DNA of 64,000 nt from Candidatus Izemoplasma sp. (GTDB lineage Bacteria > Bacillota_I > Bacilli_A > Izemoplasmatales > Izemoplasmataceae). The position numbers were made by a program, and so were the translations under genes. The DNA lies in the NCBI GenBank assembly GCA_036172455.1, contig JAXKVY010000003.1:1-64000 (forward strand), given 5' to 3'. The notes under the pieces were generated by a model. It searched no databases, was not told the origin of the DNA, and saw only the letters and a program-made list of their open reading frames with translations. Below are positions 7,019-16,245 of this stretch, in pieces; the first letter of the stretch is position 1; every line of letters begins with the position of its first letter.

Positions 7019-8470
7019 ATGGAGCATTTAATTTTATTCAGTCATCAATTGAATAAACGGTATATAGATAGGGTCAAACCTGATAAAACCACTGTGTTAG
7101 TGACAAAAGAACAATTCAATAGGTTTAAATATCATCAGTTTCGAATTGTATATCATATGTCAGCAGCCAAACACTTTGCGAATGAAAAAGAGATTGATTA
7201 TATTGAATCAAAAAACTTTGATCAGTTTTTTGCATCGTGTCCTAAAGAGGATAATTATCACTTTTTTACGCCAAATGATGTGTGGATGAAAGACTGTTTA
7301 ATAGAAAAAACATCTCACCTCCACACAACTTTTTATCTTGACATTAATTATTTCTTTCCAAACATCACAAAAGAAATTAAAGAGGCACCTTATAAATTAG
7401 ATCCTATATATCGAAAATGGCGAAAACAATTGGATATTCTAATGGACGGTGATAAGCCAATAGGTGGGAAATTCTCATATGATCAAGATAATCGAAATAG
7501 ACCACCACTAACACTTGATATACCGAAGCCTTTGACGTTTGATATGGATGATTTAACGTCTTCGCTATATGAATCGATTAAGATTGATTACAATGACCAT
7601 CCTGGTTCTAACAAATCCTTTAACTATCCCGTAACCCAAGCTGATGCGAAGGAACTTCTTAACCATTTTATTGAAAAACGGTTACCATATTATGGAAAAT
7701 ATCAAGATGCGATGATGACTGATGAACCATTTATGGTTCACTCATTACTGAGTGCCTCAATCAATCTTGGCTTGCTTTTCGCAGAAGATGTGGTAAGAGA
7801 AGTAGAGAAAGCATATCATGATGGTAACGCTCCTATTGAAGCCGTTGAAGGATTTATTAGACAAATTTTAGGGTGGAGAGAATATATTAGAGGCATCTAT
7901 TTAAAAGAAATGCCTAATGGATATGGTGATTTAAACGTACTACATCATCAAAAACATAAACCACGTTTTTTATATAATGGTAAATGGTCGTTAAACTGTA
8001 TAGCAACTGTCATTACTGAAACGATAAATTATGGCTATAATCATCATATAGAGCGTTTGATGATTATTGGCAACATTCTAAATCTTTTGGGGGTATGTCC
8101 ACAAGATGTTAGAGAATGGTTCAATGAGATGTACATTGATTCATTTGATTGGGTTGTAACCCCTAATGTGATTGGAATGGCAATGTATGCAGATGGAGGC
8201 TTGATGAGTACAAAACCCTATATTTCAAGTGCCAATTATATTCATAAAATGAGTGATTATTGTAAAAAGTGCCAATTTAATCCAAATGATAAATATGGTG
8301 AACAAGCATGTCCTGTTAATGCACTTTACTATGCGTTCTTAGATCGTCACAAATTATCTTTAGAAGATAATCCGAGAATGAAGTTTATGTATATGAATTA
8401 TAAAAAATTGTCTAAAGAGCAATTAGATACATTACTATCTTATGCAAATCAGTTTATTCAAGCGATTTAG
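7019..8470 (+). CDS. Cryptochrome/photolyase-related protein, Fe-S (PhrB/CryPro) type
   Basis: This 483-aa protein belongs to the deoxyribodipyrimidine photolyase-related (FeS-BCP) family, which binds FAD and a [4Fe-4S] cluster and repairs (6-4) photoproducts or acts as a blue-light receptor. The FAD-domain signatures VEGFIRQILGWREYIRG, a WSLNC region and NVIGMAMYADGG are present. The expected cluster cysteines are visible: one near residue 347 (LNCIAT, or nearby GVCPQ) and a C-terminal set CKKCQF plus ACPVNAL. ATG 7019 has AAAGGAGG 6 bases upstream. It is monocistronic with a terminator and a light-related counterpart, heliorhodopsin, 35 kb away. Repair versus signalling cannot be told from sequence. 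Confidence 0.9.
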   Translation: MEHLILFSHQLNKRYIDRVKPDKTTVLVTKEQFNRFKYHQFRIVYHMSAAKHFANEKEIDYIESKNFDQFFASCPKEDNYHFFTPNDVWMKDCLIEKTSHLHTTFYLDINYFFPNITKEIKEAPYKLDPIYRKWRKQLDILMDGDKPIGGKFSYDQDNRNRPPLTLDIPKPLTFDMDDLTSSLYESIKIDYNDHPGSNKSFNYPVTQADAKELLNHFIEKRLPYYGKYQDAMMTDEPFMVHSLLSASINLGLLFAEDVVREVEKAYHDGNAPIEAVEGFIRQILGWREYIRGIYLKEMPNGYGDLNVLHHQKHKPRFLYNGKWSLNCIATVITETINYGYNHHIERLMIIGNILNLLGVCPQDVREWFNEMYIDSFDWVVTPNVIGMAMYADGGLMSTKPYISSANYIHKMSDYCKKCQFNPNDKYGEQACPVNALYYAFLDRHKLSLEDNPRMKFMYMNYKKLSKEQLDTLLSYANQFIQAI

Positions 8471-8471
8471 G

Positions 8472-8499
8472 ACGGTACCATATGTGGTATCGTTTTTTT
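8472..8499 (+). terminator. Terminator of the photolyase-like gene
   Basis: The stem CGGTACCA / TGGTATCG (one G-T pair) with a 4-base loop is followed by seven Ts, just after the stop codon. Confidence 0.8.
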
Positions 8500-8502
8500 G
8501 CG

Positions 8503-8559
8503 TGAAAATATTTTCATCATAAATGTACACTATGAGAATGAAAGCGCTTATGATATAAT
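8503..8559 (+). promoter_or_regulatory. Promoter region of the proline-oxidation operon, with cre site and a second palindrome
   Basis: The -10 TATAAT is at 8554-8559. Immediately upstream, 8539-8552 reads TGAAAGCGCTTATG, matching 12 of 14 positions of the CcpA cre consensus (TGWAANCGNTNWCA). Its position between -35 and -10 fits repression by CcpA when a preferred carbon source is present. A separate perfect 14-bp palindrome, TGAAAATATTTTCA, lies at 8503-8516 and could be the site of another regulator. Confidence 0.55.
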
Positions 8560-8579
8560 GATTTAAAGAGGTGAAGTCG

Positions 8580-8894
8580 ATGCGAATCAAAGAACATCCA
8601 ATATTGGACTTTAAAGAAACGAAAAAGCTTCATTTTATGTACAACGGAAAAAAAGTCTATGGGTTTGAAGGCGATACAATAGCAAGTGCGTTACATGCGC
8701 TCGGAATCAAGACATTACGGCACAGTATCGAATTGAAAAGACCCCGAGGCTTTTATTGTGCCATTGGAAATTGTGCATCTTGCAATATGGTTGTTGATGG
8801 GACACCGAATGTTAGAACATGCATTACCCCTTTAAAAGAAGGCATGCAAGTTGAGACTCAAACAGATAAGGGTGTTTACTATGCAACACGTTGA
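8580..8894 (+). CDS. [2Fe-2S] subunit of a multi-subunit proline/amino-acid dehydrogenase (HcnA/SoxA-N-like)
   Basis: A 104-aa plant-type ferredoxin-fold domain with the C-x4-C-x2-C...C pattern (CAIGNCASC, then RTC). This family is the N-terminal domain of sarcosine oxidase alpha and the small subunit of HCN synthase, octopine oxidase and hydroxyproline/proline dehydrogenases. It passes electrons between the flavin subunits. ATG 8580 has AAAGAGGTGA just upstream; the GTG at 8571 lies inside that site and is rejected. First gene of a six-gene operon. Confidence 0.85.
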   Translation: MRIKEHPILDFKETKKLHFMYNGKKVYGFEGDTIASALHALGIKTLRHSIELKRPRGFYCAIGNCASCNMVVDGTPNVRTCITPLKEGMQVETQTDKGVYYATR

Positions 8895-9975
8895 TCTATT
8901 AATTATCGGTGGGGGACCGTCAGGCCTTTCCGCGGCTAAAATGGCAGCCGAATCAGGTGTTAAATCATTAGTGATTGAACGGAATTCTAAGATCGGTGGT
9001 CAACTGGTTAAGCAAACCCATATGTTTTTTGGTAGTGAGAAACAATATGCTAAAACAAGAGGAATTAATATCGCTGAGATTTTAATTCAAGATTGTATGG
9101 AACATAAAGACATGATTTCTTTTATGACAGAAACAACAGTTGTGGGATTATATCCTGATTATGTTGTTACTGTCATGGATCGTAATCATCAATATAGCAA
9201 GATTAAAGCCAAAACCATTCTTATAGCCACAGGGGCAAGTGAGAAGGTTCTAGCATTTGAGAATAATGATTTACCAGGCATCTACGGGGCAGGAGCCGTT
9301 CAAACGTTAATGAATGTTCACGGTGTCTTACCTGGCCAAGATGTTGTGATGGTTGGCAGTGGCAATATTGGCCTCATTGTCAGTTATCAATTAATGCAAG
9401 CAGGTGTCAATGTAAAACGCGTTATTGAAGCGTCTTCAGTAATCGGCGGGTATAAAGTTCATGCGTCGAAATTAAAACGTCTCGGTGTAGATATTCAAAC
9501 ACAAACAACGATTAAGCGTGCAAATGGAAAAGAGGCGGTATCATCTATTATTGTTCAAAGATTGGATGATGACTGGACATTTGTACCAGGCACAGAAGAG
9601 GAGATTTCAGTTGATGCTGTTTGTGTTAGTGTTGGACTATCTCCCTTAAGTAATCTATTGAGTATGATGGGGTGTGAAATGAAATATGTTTCAGCCTTAG
9701 GTGGACATGTACCAGTAATTGATCAGAGTCATGAAACTTCCGTAGACAATATATTTGTTGCTGGTGATGTATGTGGTGTTGAAGAAGCTAGTAGTGCCAT
9801 TGTAGAAGGCTATTATGTTGGTCTCATTATTGGGAACAAACTTGGTAAACCACATCCGCATTATGAACATCTTATTCAAGATTTTTCACAACAGTTAGAT
9901 AACTTACGAAGTGGACCATTTGGTGAAAAAACACGTACGGGTCTAAAAGAACTAAGAGGTGATCAACATGCTTAA
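8881..9975 (+). CDS. FAD/NAD(P)-dependent alpha subunit of the dehydrogenase (HcnB/SoxA-like)
   Basis: This 364-aa flavoprotein has an N-terminal dinucleotide fold GGGPSGLSAAKMA (residues about 10-22), a second one VMVGSGNIGLIVSYQ (about 158-172) and the C-terminal FAD signature NIFVAGDVCG. This two-Rossmann arrangement is that of alpha subunits in HCN synthase, octopine oxidase and dye-linked proline dehydrogenase. The start at 8881 (MQHVDLLIIGGG) has AAGGGTG upstream and overlaps the [2Fe-2S] gene by 14 bases. The 8851 alternative start would add 10 residues of poor character. Confidence 0.85.
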   Translation: MQHVDLLIIGGGPSGLSAAKMAAESGVKSLVIERNSKIGGQLVKQTHMFFGSEKQYAKTRGINIAEILIQDCMEHKDMISFMTETTVVGLYPDYVVTVMDRNHQYSKIKAKTILIATGASEKVLAFENNDLPGIYGAGAVQTLMNVHGVLPGQDVVMVGSGNIGLIVSYQLMQAGVNVKRVIEASSVIGGYKVHASKLKRLGVDIQTQTTIKRANGKEAVSSIIVQRLDDDWTFVPGTEEEISVDAVCVSVGLSPLSNLLSMMGCEMKYVSALGGHVPVIDQSHETSVDNIFVAGDVCGVEEASSAIVEGYYVGLIIGNKLGKPHPHYEHLIQDFSQQLDNLRSGPFGEKTRTGLKELRGDQHA

Positions 9976-10447
9976 CAAAACCGGCGTACCCGAAAAATCT
10001 CTTATCTTAAGTCGTTTTCCAGATAATGTCAACCTCGGGAAACCAAAAGCAATCACTGAGTGTTATGAACCAATACCATGTAACCCATGTGAGACGAGTT
10101 GTCCTTTTGATGCAATCACTGTTGGGAAGGACATTAACACACCACCTAAAGTCGACTTTGATCAATGTACCGGATGCGGTATATGTGTGTATAGTTGTCC
10201 TGGTCTGGCAATTATTGTTGCGCAGATTAAAGAAGATCAAGCGTTCTTTAAAATAGCTTATGAGTTTAGCCCATTACCTGAAGTTGGTGAAACCGTTCAC
10301 GCAATAAACAGAGAAGGTAATATACTGGGTACTGCAAGGATTGAGAAAGTGACATTACGGAAAAAGCAAGATAAAACAGCATTAATTGATGTTTCTACAT
10401 CAAAAGACTTCTTGCATGAGTTTGTCACGATAAGGAGGATGTCATGA
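9968..10447 (+). CDS. Ferredoxin-like electron-transfer subunit with two [4Fe-4S] motifs
   Basis: A 159-aa protein with Cys motifs CNPCETSCP (about residues 37-45) and CTGCGICVYSCP (about 64-75), the pattern of a two-cluster ferredoxin domain, followed by a beta-rich tail of about 80 residues. Such a subunit is found in clostridial and archaeal versions of the HCN-synthase-like proline/hydroxyproline dehydrogenases but not in the aerobic HcnABC complex. It probably carries electrons from the flavin subunits to an acceptor. ATG 9968 is chosen on the AGAGGTG site; it overlaps the previous gene by 8 bases. Confidence 0.8.
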   Translation: MLNKTGVPEKSLILSRFPDNVNLGKPKAITECYEPIPCNPCETSCPFDAITVGKDINTPPKVDFDQCTGCGICVYSCPGLAIIVAQIKEDQAFFKIAYEFSPLPEVGETVHAINREGNILGTARIEKVTLRKKQDKTALIDVSTSKDFLHEFVTIRRMS

Positions 10448-10725
10448 ACAAAGAAGATGTTATTATATGTCGCTGTGAAGATGTCACGCTCAAACAACTT
10501 CATGACTGTTTTGAAGAGGGGTACACAACATTTGAAGAAGTTAAACGTATATTGCGTATTGGTATGGGACCTTGTCAAGCTAACACATGTAGTTTACTCG
10601 TGCAAAAAGAGATTGCGCAATTTACCAAGCAGCCATTAAATAAAGTTGATACACATGTTATACGCCCACTTATTACCGGCGTTCCTTTAGGTTCTCTCGC
10701 GAAGGAGGCTAAAGATGAAAGCTGA
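10444..10725 (+). CDS. BFD-like [2Fe-2S] subunit of the dehydrogenase
   Basis: A 93-aa protein with the bacterioferritin-associated-ferredoxin-like pattern CRCED (residues 9-13) and GPCQANTC (about 42-49), as in the central domain of HcnB/SoxA proteins. Here it is a separate gene. Preceded by AGGAGG and overlapping the ferredoxin gene by 4 bases (ATGA) and the next flavoprotein gene by 11 bases, so expression is tightly coupled. Confidence 0.85.
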   Translation: MNKEDVIICRCEDVTLKQLHDCFEEGYTTFEEVKRILRIGMGPCQANTCSLLVQKEIAQFTKQPLNKVDTHVIRPLITGVPLGSLAKEAKDES

Positions 10726-11857
10726 TATTGTAATAATTGGTGGAGGAATTAGTGGTGTCTCTATTGCCTATAATTTAGCTAAACAAGGAATGAAAAATAT
10801 TGTTGTTTTTGATGATAATTATATGACAGGTGGTGCGACGGGTCGTTGCGGAGCTGGTGTCCGCCAACAATGGGGAACAAAAATGAATTGTTTGATGGCG
10901 AAAAAAAGTATTGAATTTTTCGAACAAGCACAAGAAGAACTTAATTATCATCGTGATATTGAATTTAAACAAAAAGGCTATCTCATTGTCGCTGTTACTC
11001 AAGAAGAAGAACAAAAGTTTAAAGAAAATATTACCTTACAAAATGCCTTAGGTATTCCTTCACGATTTCTCACACAAGATGAGGCATTAGATATTGTCCC
11101 CCACCTTAATAAAGATGCTTTTTTAAGCGCAACGTACTGTCCTACAGATGGCCATCTGAATCCGTTTTTAATGACTGATGCCTATTATCATGCCGCAAAG
11201 AAATTAGGTGTCACGTTTCACTACTATGAAAAAGTCATTGACATCGTAGTTGAAAATCAACAGATAAAAGAAGTTATTACAGATAAAAGACGGGTTAAAA
11301 CACATAAAGTGGTCAATGCGGCTGGTGGCTATGCCAAAGAAGTAGGCGAACTGGCTGGTGTGGACATTCCTGTCTATAGCGAAAATCATCAAATCTTGGT
11401 CACTGAACCAATCGAACCTATGCAAGATCCAATGGTTATTTCTTTTGCCCATAATATCTATTGCCAACAAGTACCACACGGGGCATTTATCATGGGAAGA
11501 AGTCCAAACAATCCTCAGCACAATCATGATATGTCAAGTAGTTGGCAGTTCTTAGAAGAGATGGCAAAAACGGCCACAACATTATTACCAGCACTTGCTG
11601 ATTTAAGAGTGATAAGACAATGGGGAGGGTCGTATAATTGTAGTCCCGATCGCCAACCTATTATAAGCGAGTCTAACTTACCAGGATTTTACCTTGCTTG
11701 TGGTTTCAGTGGACATGGGTTTATGTTCGCACCGATGACAGGATTATTATTAAGTGAAATAATTCTTAACAAACCAACAACGATTGACATAAAAGACTTA
11801 CATGTGAATCGATTTGAAAATATGGAAAAAACAGAGTATGAAACCTCTGTCGTCTAA
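10715..11857 (+). CDS. FAD-dependent amino-acid dehydrogenase, catalytic beta subunit (DAO/SoxB/HcnC family)
   Basis: This 380-aa flavoprotein has an N-terminal FAD-binding motif IGGGISGVSIAYNLAK (residues 7-22), the GATGRCGAGVRQQWG segment typical of SoxB-like subunits, and a C-terminal GFSGHGFMFAPMTG motif. Members oxidise N-alkyl or cyclic amino acids such as sarcosine, glycine, L-proline or D-hydroxyproline. The immediately downstream P5C dehydrogenase makes L-proline the best substrate guess (proline to P5C to glutamate). Substrate is inferred from context. Confidence 0.85.
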   Translation: MKADIVIIGGGISGVSIAYNLAKQGMKNIVVFDDNYMTGGATGRCGAGVRQQWGTKMNCLMAKKSIEFFEQAQEELNYHRDIEFKQKGYLIVAVTQEEEQKFKENITLQNALGIPSRFLTQDEALDIVPHLNKDAFLSATYCPTDGHLNPFLMTDAYYHAAKKLGVTFHYYEKVIDIVVENQQIKEVITDKRRVKTHKVVNAAGGYAKEVGELAGVDIPVYSENHQILVTEPIEPMQDPMVISFAHNIYCQQVPHGAFIMGRSPNNPQHNHDMSSSWQFLEEMAKTATTLLPALADLRVIRQWGGSYNCSPDRQPIISESNLPGFYLACGFSGHGFMFAPMTGLLLSEIILNKPTTIDIKDLHVNRFENMEKTEYETSVV

Positions 11858-11879
11858 AGATTGAAAGGAGAGAATAACT

Positions 11880-13436
11880 ATGGCTATGTATCCATACAAA
11901 ACAGAACCATTGACAGATTTTTCAATTAAAGAAAACAAAACGAAATACGAAGAAGCAATTAAAGGTGTACGCTTGCGATTAGGAGAGACCTATCCGTTAC
12001 TAATTAATGGAGAGAAAGTTGAATCAGGTAAGCTGTACAAATCAGTGAATCCATCTAAAAAAGATGAGGTTATTGGACATGTTCATCAGGCAACAATAAA
12101 ACATGCTGAAAAGGCCATGGAATCAGCATTAGAAGCCTTTGAATCATGGAAGAAAGTACCCGCTAAAGTACGCGCTGATGTATTATTTAAAGCGGCTGCC
12201 ATTTTACGTAAACGTAAATTTGAGTTTAGTGCACTTATGACACTAGAAGCGGGAAAACCTTGGCCTGAGGCAGATGCCGATACAGCAGAAGCAATTGACT
12301 TTTTAGAGTATTATGGACGACAAATGCTTGAACTGAGTGAAGCCGATAAAAAAGTTCAAAGTAGAAGACATATTGAACGCAATGAATATCGTTTTATTCC
12401 GCTTGGTGTCGCCGCTGTCATTACCCCTTGGAACTTCCCACTGGCAATTCTTACAGGAATGACAAGTGCCGCAGTTGTTAGTGGCAATACTGTCTTACTA
12501 AAACCAGCTATTACAACTCAAGTGATCGCATACCATTTTATGGAAGTCTTAGAAGAAGCAGGACTACCAAAAGGTGTTGTTAATTTTATTCCTGGTAACG
12601 GTCCTGAGATTGGCGAGTTTATGGTAAAACATCCAAAGACACGATTCGTTTCCTTTACAGGAAGTAAAAAAGTTGGGCAAACGATTTATGAGAATGCCGC
12701 AAAGGTTCAAGAAGGACAAAAATGGTTGAAACGTGTCATAACTGAAATGGGTGGTAAAGATGCCATTGTTGTAGACAGCGATGCGGACTTAGACCTAGCT
12801 GCACATTCTATTGTAAAAAGTGCGTTTGGCTTCAGTGGACAAAAATGTAGCGCATGTTCACGCGCGATAATCGTAAAAGATGTGTATGATGAGGTTGTTG
12901 AAAAAGTCAAATCACTTACAGAAGATCTAACAATTGGTGATGTTCAAAACTTTGATAATTTCATGGGACCATTGACAGATCAAAAAGCCTTTGATAAGGT
13001 CACTAATTATATTGATATAGGTAAAAAAGAAGCAAAACTATTAGTTGGTGGTACTTCTAATGATGAAAAAGGATATTTTGTTGATCCGACAGTCTTTATT
13101 GATTGTGACAAAGATGCTCGCATTATGAAAGAAGAGATTTTTGGGCCAGTTCTAAGTGTGTGTAAAGTAAACGATTTTGATGAAGCAATTGAGGTTGCTA
13201 ATAATACTGAGTATGGATTAACGGGCGCTGTCATTTCTAATAATCGTATGCATTTAGAAAAAGCGCGTGAAGATTTTCATGTTGGTAATCTATACTTTAA
13301 TCGTAAATGTACCGGTGCCATTGTTGGCTATCAACCATTTGGTGGCTTTAACATGAGTGGGACTGACTCTAAAGCAGGTGGGCCTGAGTATCTAACATTA
13401 CATATGCAAGCCAAATCAATTAGCGAAATGTTATAA
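11880..13436 (+). CDS. rocA: 1-pyrroline-5-carboxylate / glutamate-gamma-semialdehyde dehydrogenase
   Basis: The 518-aa aldehyde dehydrogenase matches the RocA/PruA group in length and in its long N-terminal arm ([12 protein letters not shown]). It oxidises glutamate-gamma-semialdehyde to glutamate with NAD+. Visible motifs: [20 protein letters not shown], the Glu in [10 protein letters not shown], the catalytic Cys in [11 protein letters not shown] and EEIFGPVL. It starts 22 bases after the beta subunit with GAAAGGAGAG ahead of the ATG, and a hairpin terminator closes the operon. Its presence identifies the upstream enzyme as a likely proline dehydrogenase. Confidence 0.92.
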   Translation: MAMYPYKTEPLTDFSIKENKTKYEEAIKGVRLRLGETYPLLINGEKVESGKLYKSVNPSKKDEVIGHVHQATIKHAEKAMESALEAFESWKKVPAKVRADVLFKAAAILRKRKFEFSALMTLEAGKPWPEADADTAEAIDFLEYYGRQMLELSEADKKVQSRRHIERNEYRFIPLGVAAVITPWNFPLAILTGMTSAAVVSGNTVLLKPAITTQVIAYHFMEVLEEAGLPKGVVNFIPGNGPEIGEFMVKHPKTRFVSFTGSKKVGQTIYENAAKVQEGQKWLKRVITEMGGKDAIVVDSDADLDLAAHSIVKSAFGFSGQKCSACSRAIIVKDVYDEVVEKVKSLTEDLTIGDVQNFDNFMGPLTDQKAFDKVTNYIDIGKKEAKLLVGGTSNDEKGYFVDPTVFIDCDKDARIMKEEIFGPVLSVCKVNDFDEAIEVANNTEYGLTGAVISNNRMHLEKAREDFHVGNLYFNRKCTGAIVGYQPFGGFNMSGTDSKAGGPEYLTLHMQAKSISEML

Positions 13437-13466
13437 GTTCTGATTATCATTTCATAAAGATTTAAT

Positions 13467-13506
13467 AAAGCCACTCCAGACAGGTATTCTAACGGAGTGG
13501 CTTTTT
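13467..13506 (+). terminator. Terminator of the proline-oxidation operon
   Basis: The stem AAAGCCACTCC / GGAGTGGCTTT with a 16-base loop is followed by Ts. Confidence 0.8.
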
Positions 13507-13627
13507 GTATTCTCTGTCATCATCATCCAAAGTTATCTTTATGATATTGAATGCGTATAGTATATCCAATTCATCTTAATATATATCAGGTATAATAAAA
13601 ACTATTAAGGGTTTAAAGGAGAATCTG

Positions 13628-14080
13628 ATGAAAGAAGATGTAAGTACGGTAAAAGACTACATTAATGCTTTATCTCAAGAGAAGAAACACGTCATCAATC
13701 GGTTACGAAAGACTATTCAAGCTAATCTACCAAAAGGTTTTGAAGAAACTTGTCAGTATCATATGATTAGTTATGTAGTTCCGTTATCACTATATCCTAA
13801 AGGCTATCTAAATAAGAAAGATACACCGTTACCTTTACTAAGTTTGGAAGCTCAAAAACATCATATTGCCATATACCATATGGCACTATATATGTCCCCT
13901 AATCTAATGAGGTGGTTTAAACAACGATATCAAGAAACAGTAAATCACAGGTTAGATATGGGTAAAAGTTGTATTCGCTTTAAACATCTAGATGATATTC
14001 CATATGAACTAATAGGTGAACTTGTCGCAAAAATTACGCCAAAAGAATTCATCTTACAGTATGAATCAGTTCGTAAATAG
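13628..14080 (+). CDS. DUF1801 domain protein
   Basis: The 150-aa soluble protein has the family hallmarks: an N-terminal helix pair with LRKTIQANLP, a central IAIYHMALY and the C-terminal DMGKSCIRFKHLDDIPYELIGELV. DUF1801 proteins (YdhG-like) are small, widespread and of unknown biochemical role. The ATG follows GGTTTAAAGGAG. Monocistronic, with its own terminator. Confidence 0.85.
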   Translation: MKEDVSTVKDYINALSQEKKHVINRLRKTIQANLPKGFEETCQYHMISYVVPLSLYPKGYLNKKDTPLPLLSLEAQKHHIAIYHMALYMSPNLMRWFKQRYQETVNHRLDMGKSCIRFKHLDDIPYELIGELVAKITPKEFILQYESVRK

Positions 14081-14084
14081 TAAA

Positions 14085-14123
14085 AAAGAAGCCGACAAAT
14101 CATGTCAGATTTGTTGGCTTTTT
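14085..14123 (+). terminator. Terminator of the DUF1801 gene
   Basis: The stem AAGCCGACAAAT / ATTTGTTGGCTT (one G-T pair) is followed by five Ts. Confidence 0.8.
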
Positions 14124-14377
14124 CAAGGAAACGAACTGCTATACTTTACCACTCGTGTAGAGTCAGGCGTAAATATATCTATTATGGAAGGTTAGTCCGT
14201 TTGGCTCGGCTTAATCTTTGATTATATACCGAGCTTGAATATTTCAATTGTACATGTCTTTCTGTTATAGAAAAAAAGACTATATTAGTATGTTACTTAA
14301 TCTATTTTGTCAAGAATGATATAATATAATTAAGAAAGTAAAAATATTTATTTGCACAACAATAGGAGGTTGTAATT

Positions 14378-15526
14378 TTGTACGAAATTATTCAAGATTT
14401 TAATCATGAAATTTTCGAGGAGAAAGATGGACCATTTGTATCTATCTATCAGAACACACACAAAATACCGAATGACGTGCAACAAGATCTATTAACATTT
14501 AAAAATTTACTCAAGAAAGTTGAAAAATCGCTACATGAAAATTATGATGGTGATGTGGCTGAAGCTGTTTTGACACCATTAAGAGAGTTGAAAGAAGTTA
14601 ATTCATTTTGGAATACAAATACCAGTGCGTTTGCCCTACTAGCAACTCAAAATGATTTTGTTGTCTTTCGCTTAAATAAAGAAGTGAAAGAAAAGGCAAT
14701 TGTCGCAGATACTTTCCATACGAAACCATTAATTAGACATTTTCAAACACGTGGAACTTTTGATGTGCTCACATTAGACCGTGAGAAATTTGCTTTGTAT
14801 TTCTGTAATCAAGATGTTTGTCATAAAGTGGTATTTGAGGAAGGAATTCCTGTGACCAAAGAAGAGGTGCTTGGCACATTAGATAAAGATGAATACTTAT
14901 CACATGCGTCATATAATGGCGCTGGGAATCAAGCGATGTATCATGGACACGAAGACAATAAAGATATTATTGAAAAAGATACTGAGCGCTATTTCAGATA
15001 TGTTGATCACTTTATTAACGACACATACTCAAAACCAACAAATCGACCACTTGTGTTATGGGCGCTACCTGAACATCAAGGTGTATTCCGTAAGATATCT
15101 AAAAATAAGCACTTAATTGATGAAGGAGTAAACCACTCAGATAAAGAGTTAACTACTGACAAAATCCAAGAAGAAGCATGGGAAGTTGTTAAGCCGGTTT
15201 ATCACAAAGAGATTGAAGAATTGCAAAATCGGTATCAACATGCTCGATCAAAAGGATTAGGATCTGACAATATTCAAGACATTGGTAAAAAAACGATTCA
15301 AGGAAATGTTGAAGCGGCTATAATCACCGCAGAAAGGTCTATTCCAGGTAAGTTAAACGAAGTAGATGGAACAATTTTAGAAGGAAAATTAGATAATCCA
15401 CGATACGATGATGTATTAGATGATTTAGCTGAACACATTACTCAACAAGGTGGAAAAGTCTATGTATTAAAAGAAGATGAGATGCCAACTGATACTGGAA
15501 TCGCAGCTATCTACAGATATAAATAA
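14378..15526 (+). CDS. baeRF-family protein (bacterial archaeo-eukaryotic release-factor-like)
   Basis: This 382-aa protein resembles the baeRF families, bacterial relatives of eRF1 domains thought to act on stalled ribosomes or in stress. Supporting features: the opening GPFVSIYQNTHKIPND, a central TRGTFDVLTLDREKFALYFC strand pattern, and the closing TGIAAIYRY, common to these proteins. A TTG start at 14378 is supported by AGGAGG at 14365-14370 and the absence of a nearby ATG. Function is predicted by family only. Confidence 0.75.
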   Translation: MYEIIQDFNHEIFEEKDGPFVSIYQNTHKIPNDVQQDLLTFKNLLKKVEKSLHENYDGDVAEAVLTPLRELKEVNSFWNTNTSAFALLATQNDFVVFRLNKEVKEKAIVADTFHTKPLIRHFQTRGTFDVLTLDREKFALYFCNQDVCHKVVFEEGIPVTKEEVLGTLDKDEYLSHASYNGAGNQAMYHGHEDNKDIIEKDTERYFRYVDHFINDTYSKPTNRPLVLWALPEHQGVFRKISKNKHLIDEGVNHSDKELTTDKIQEEAWEVVKPVYHKEIEELQNRYQHARSKGLGSDNIQDIGKKTIQGNVEAAIITAERSIPGKLNEVDGTILEGKLDNPRYDDVLDDLAEHITQQGGKVYVLKEDEMPTDTGIAAIYRYK

Positions 15527-15538
15527 GATATAAATAAC

Positions 15539-15574
15539 AAAACCGCTTAGAGTGATTAGACTCTAAGCGGTTTT
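15539..15574. terminator. Bidirectional terminator
   Basis: A 15-bp perfect stem (AAAACCGCTTAGAGT and its complement) with a 6-base loop separates the baeRF gene from the convergent PfpI-family gene. Confidence 0.88.
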
Positions 15575-15578
15575 AAAT

Positions 15579-16085
15579 TTAAGCCATCTGTTCAATTAAC
15601 GTCTTCACAAAGACAGGCAAATCGTTTGGTGTCCGTGATGTGATTAAGTTATCATCAACCACAACTTCACGATCAACATATGTTGCACCAGCGTGTTTAA
15701 TATCATCTTGAATAGAATAAAATCCGGTTAAGGTTTTGTCAGTCAAGTCACAGCTAGAAATCATCATCCATGGACCATGACAGATTGCAGCAATAGGTTT
15801 TTTGAGAGTGTTCATCTCTTTGACAAAGTCAATCATATCAGGTGAACGGCGCATATAATCTGGTGAGTATCCACCGGGAATCACAACCGCATCATAGTCC
15901 GCTGCTTTAATATCTTTTACTGCTTTGTGACTTGTTGTGCTTTGGTCATGCTTGCTCGTATAAGCTTGTTTTGCTTTGTGACCAATAAGTTCAACAATAT
16001 AGCCAGCTTCTTGTAGTCTGTAATAAGGATAGAATAATTCATTATCCTCAAATAAGTTTGCTACTAAAATGGCGACTTTTTTCAT
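15579..16085 (-). CDS. DJ-1/PfpI family protein
   Basis: A 168-aa protein with the class-I glutamine-amidotransferase-like fold: N-terminal KKVAILVANLFED, YDAVVIPGGYSPD, and the nucleophile elbow AICHGP (Cys about residue 101). Relatives (PfpI, YhbO, YraA) are described as stress-related proteases or deglycases. ATG 16085 has AGAGGAGA 8 bases upstream; the ORF extending to 16109 is rejected for that reason. The exact activity cannot be read from sequence. Confidence 0.88.
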   Translation of the reverse strand: MKKVAILVANLFEDNELFYPYYRLQEAGYIVELIGHKAKQAYTSKHDQSTTSHKAVKDIKAADYDAVVIPGGYSPDYMRRSPDMIDFVKEMNTLKKPIAAICHGPWMMISSCDLTDKTLTGFYSIQDDIKHAGATYVDREVVVDDNLITSRTPNDLPVFVKTLIEQMA

Positions 16086-16245
16086 TATTATCTCTCCTCT
16101 TTGTTTCACGCTTTATCTTAAGCTGGTGCATCTACTTTTAGTATAGAAAATAATCATATAAATGCAACTAAGACGACTATTTAATTTGTTTGTATTGATT
16201 GTCAGAAATTTCTAATAGCGTTATAATACACGTAGGAGGTATTTT

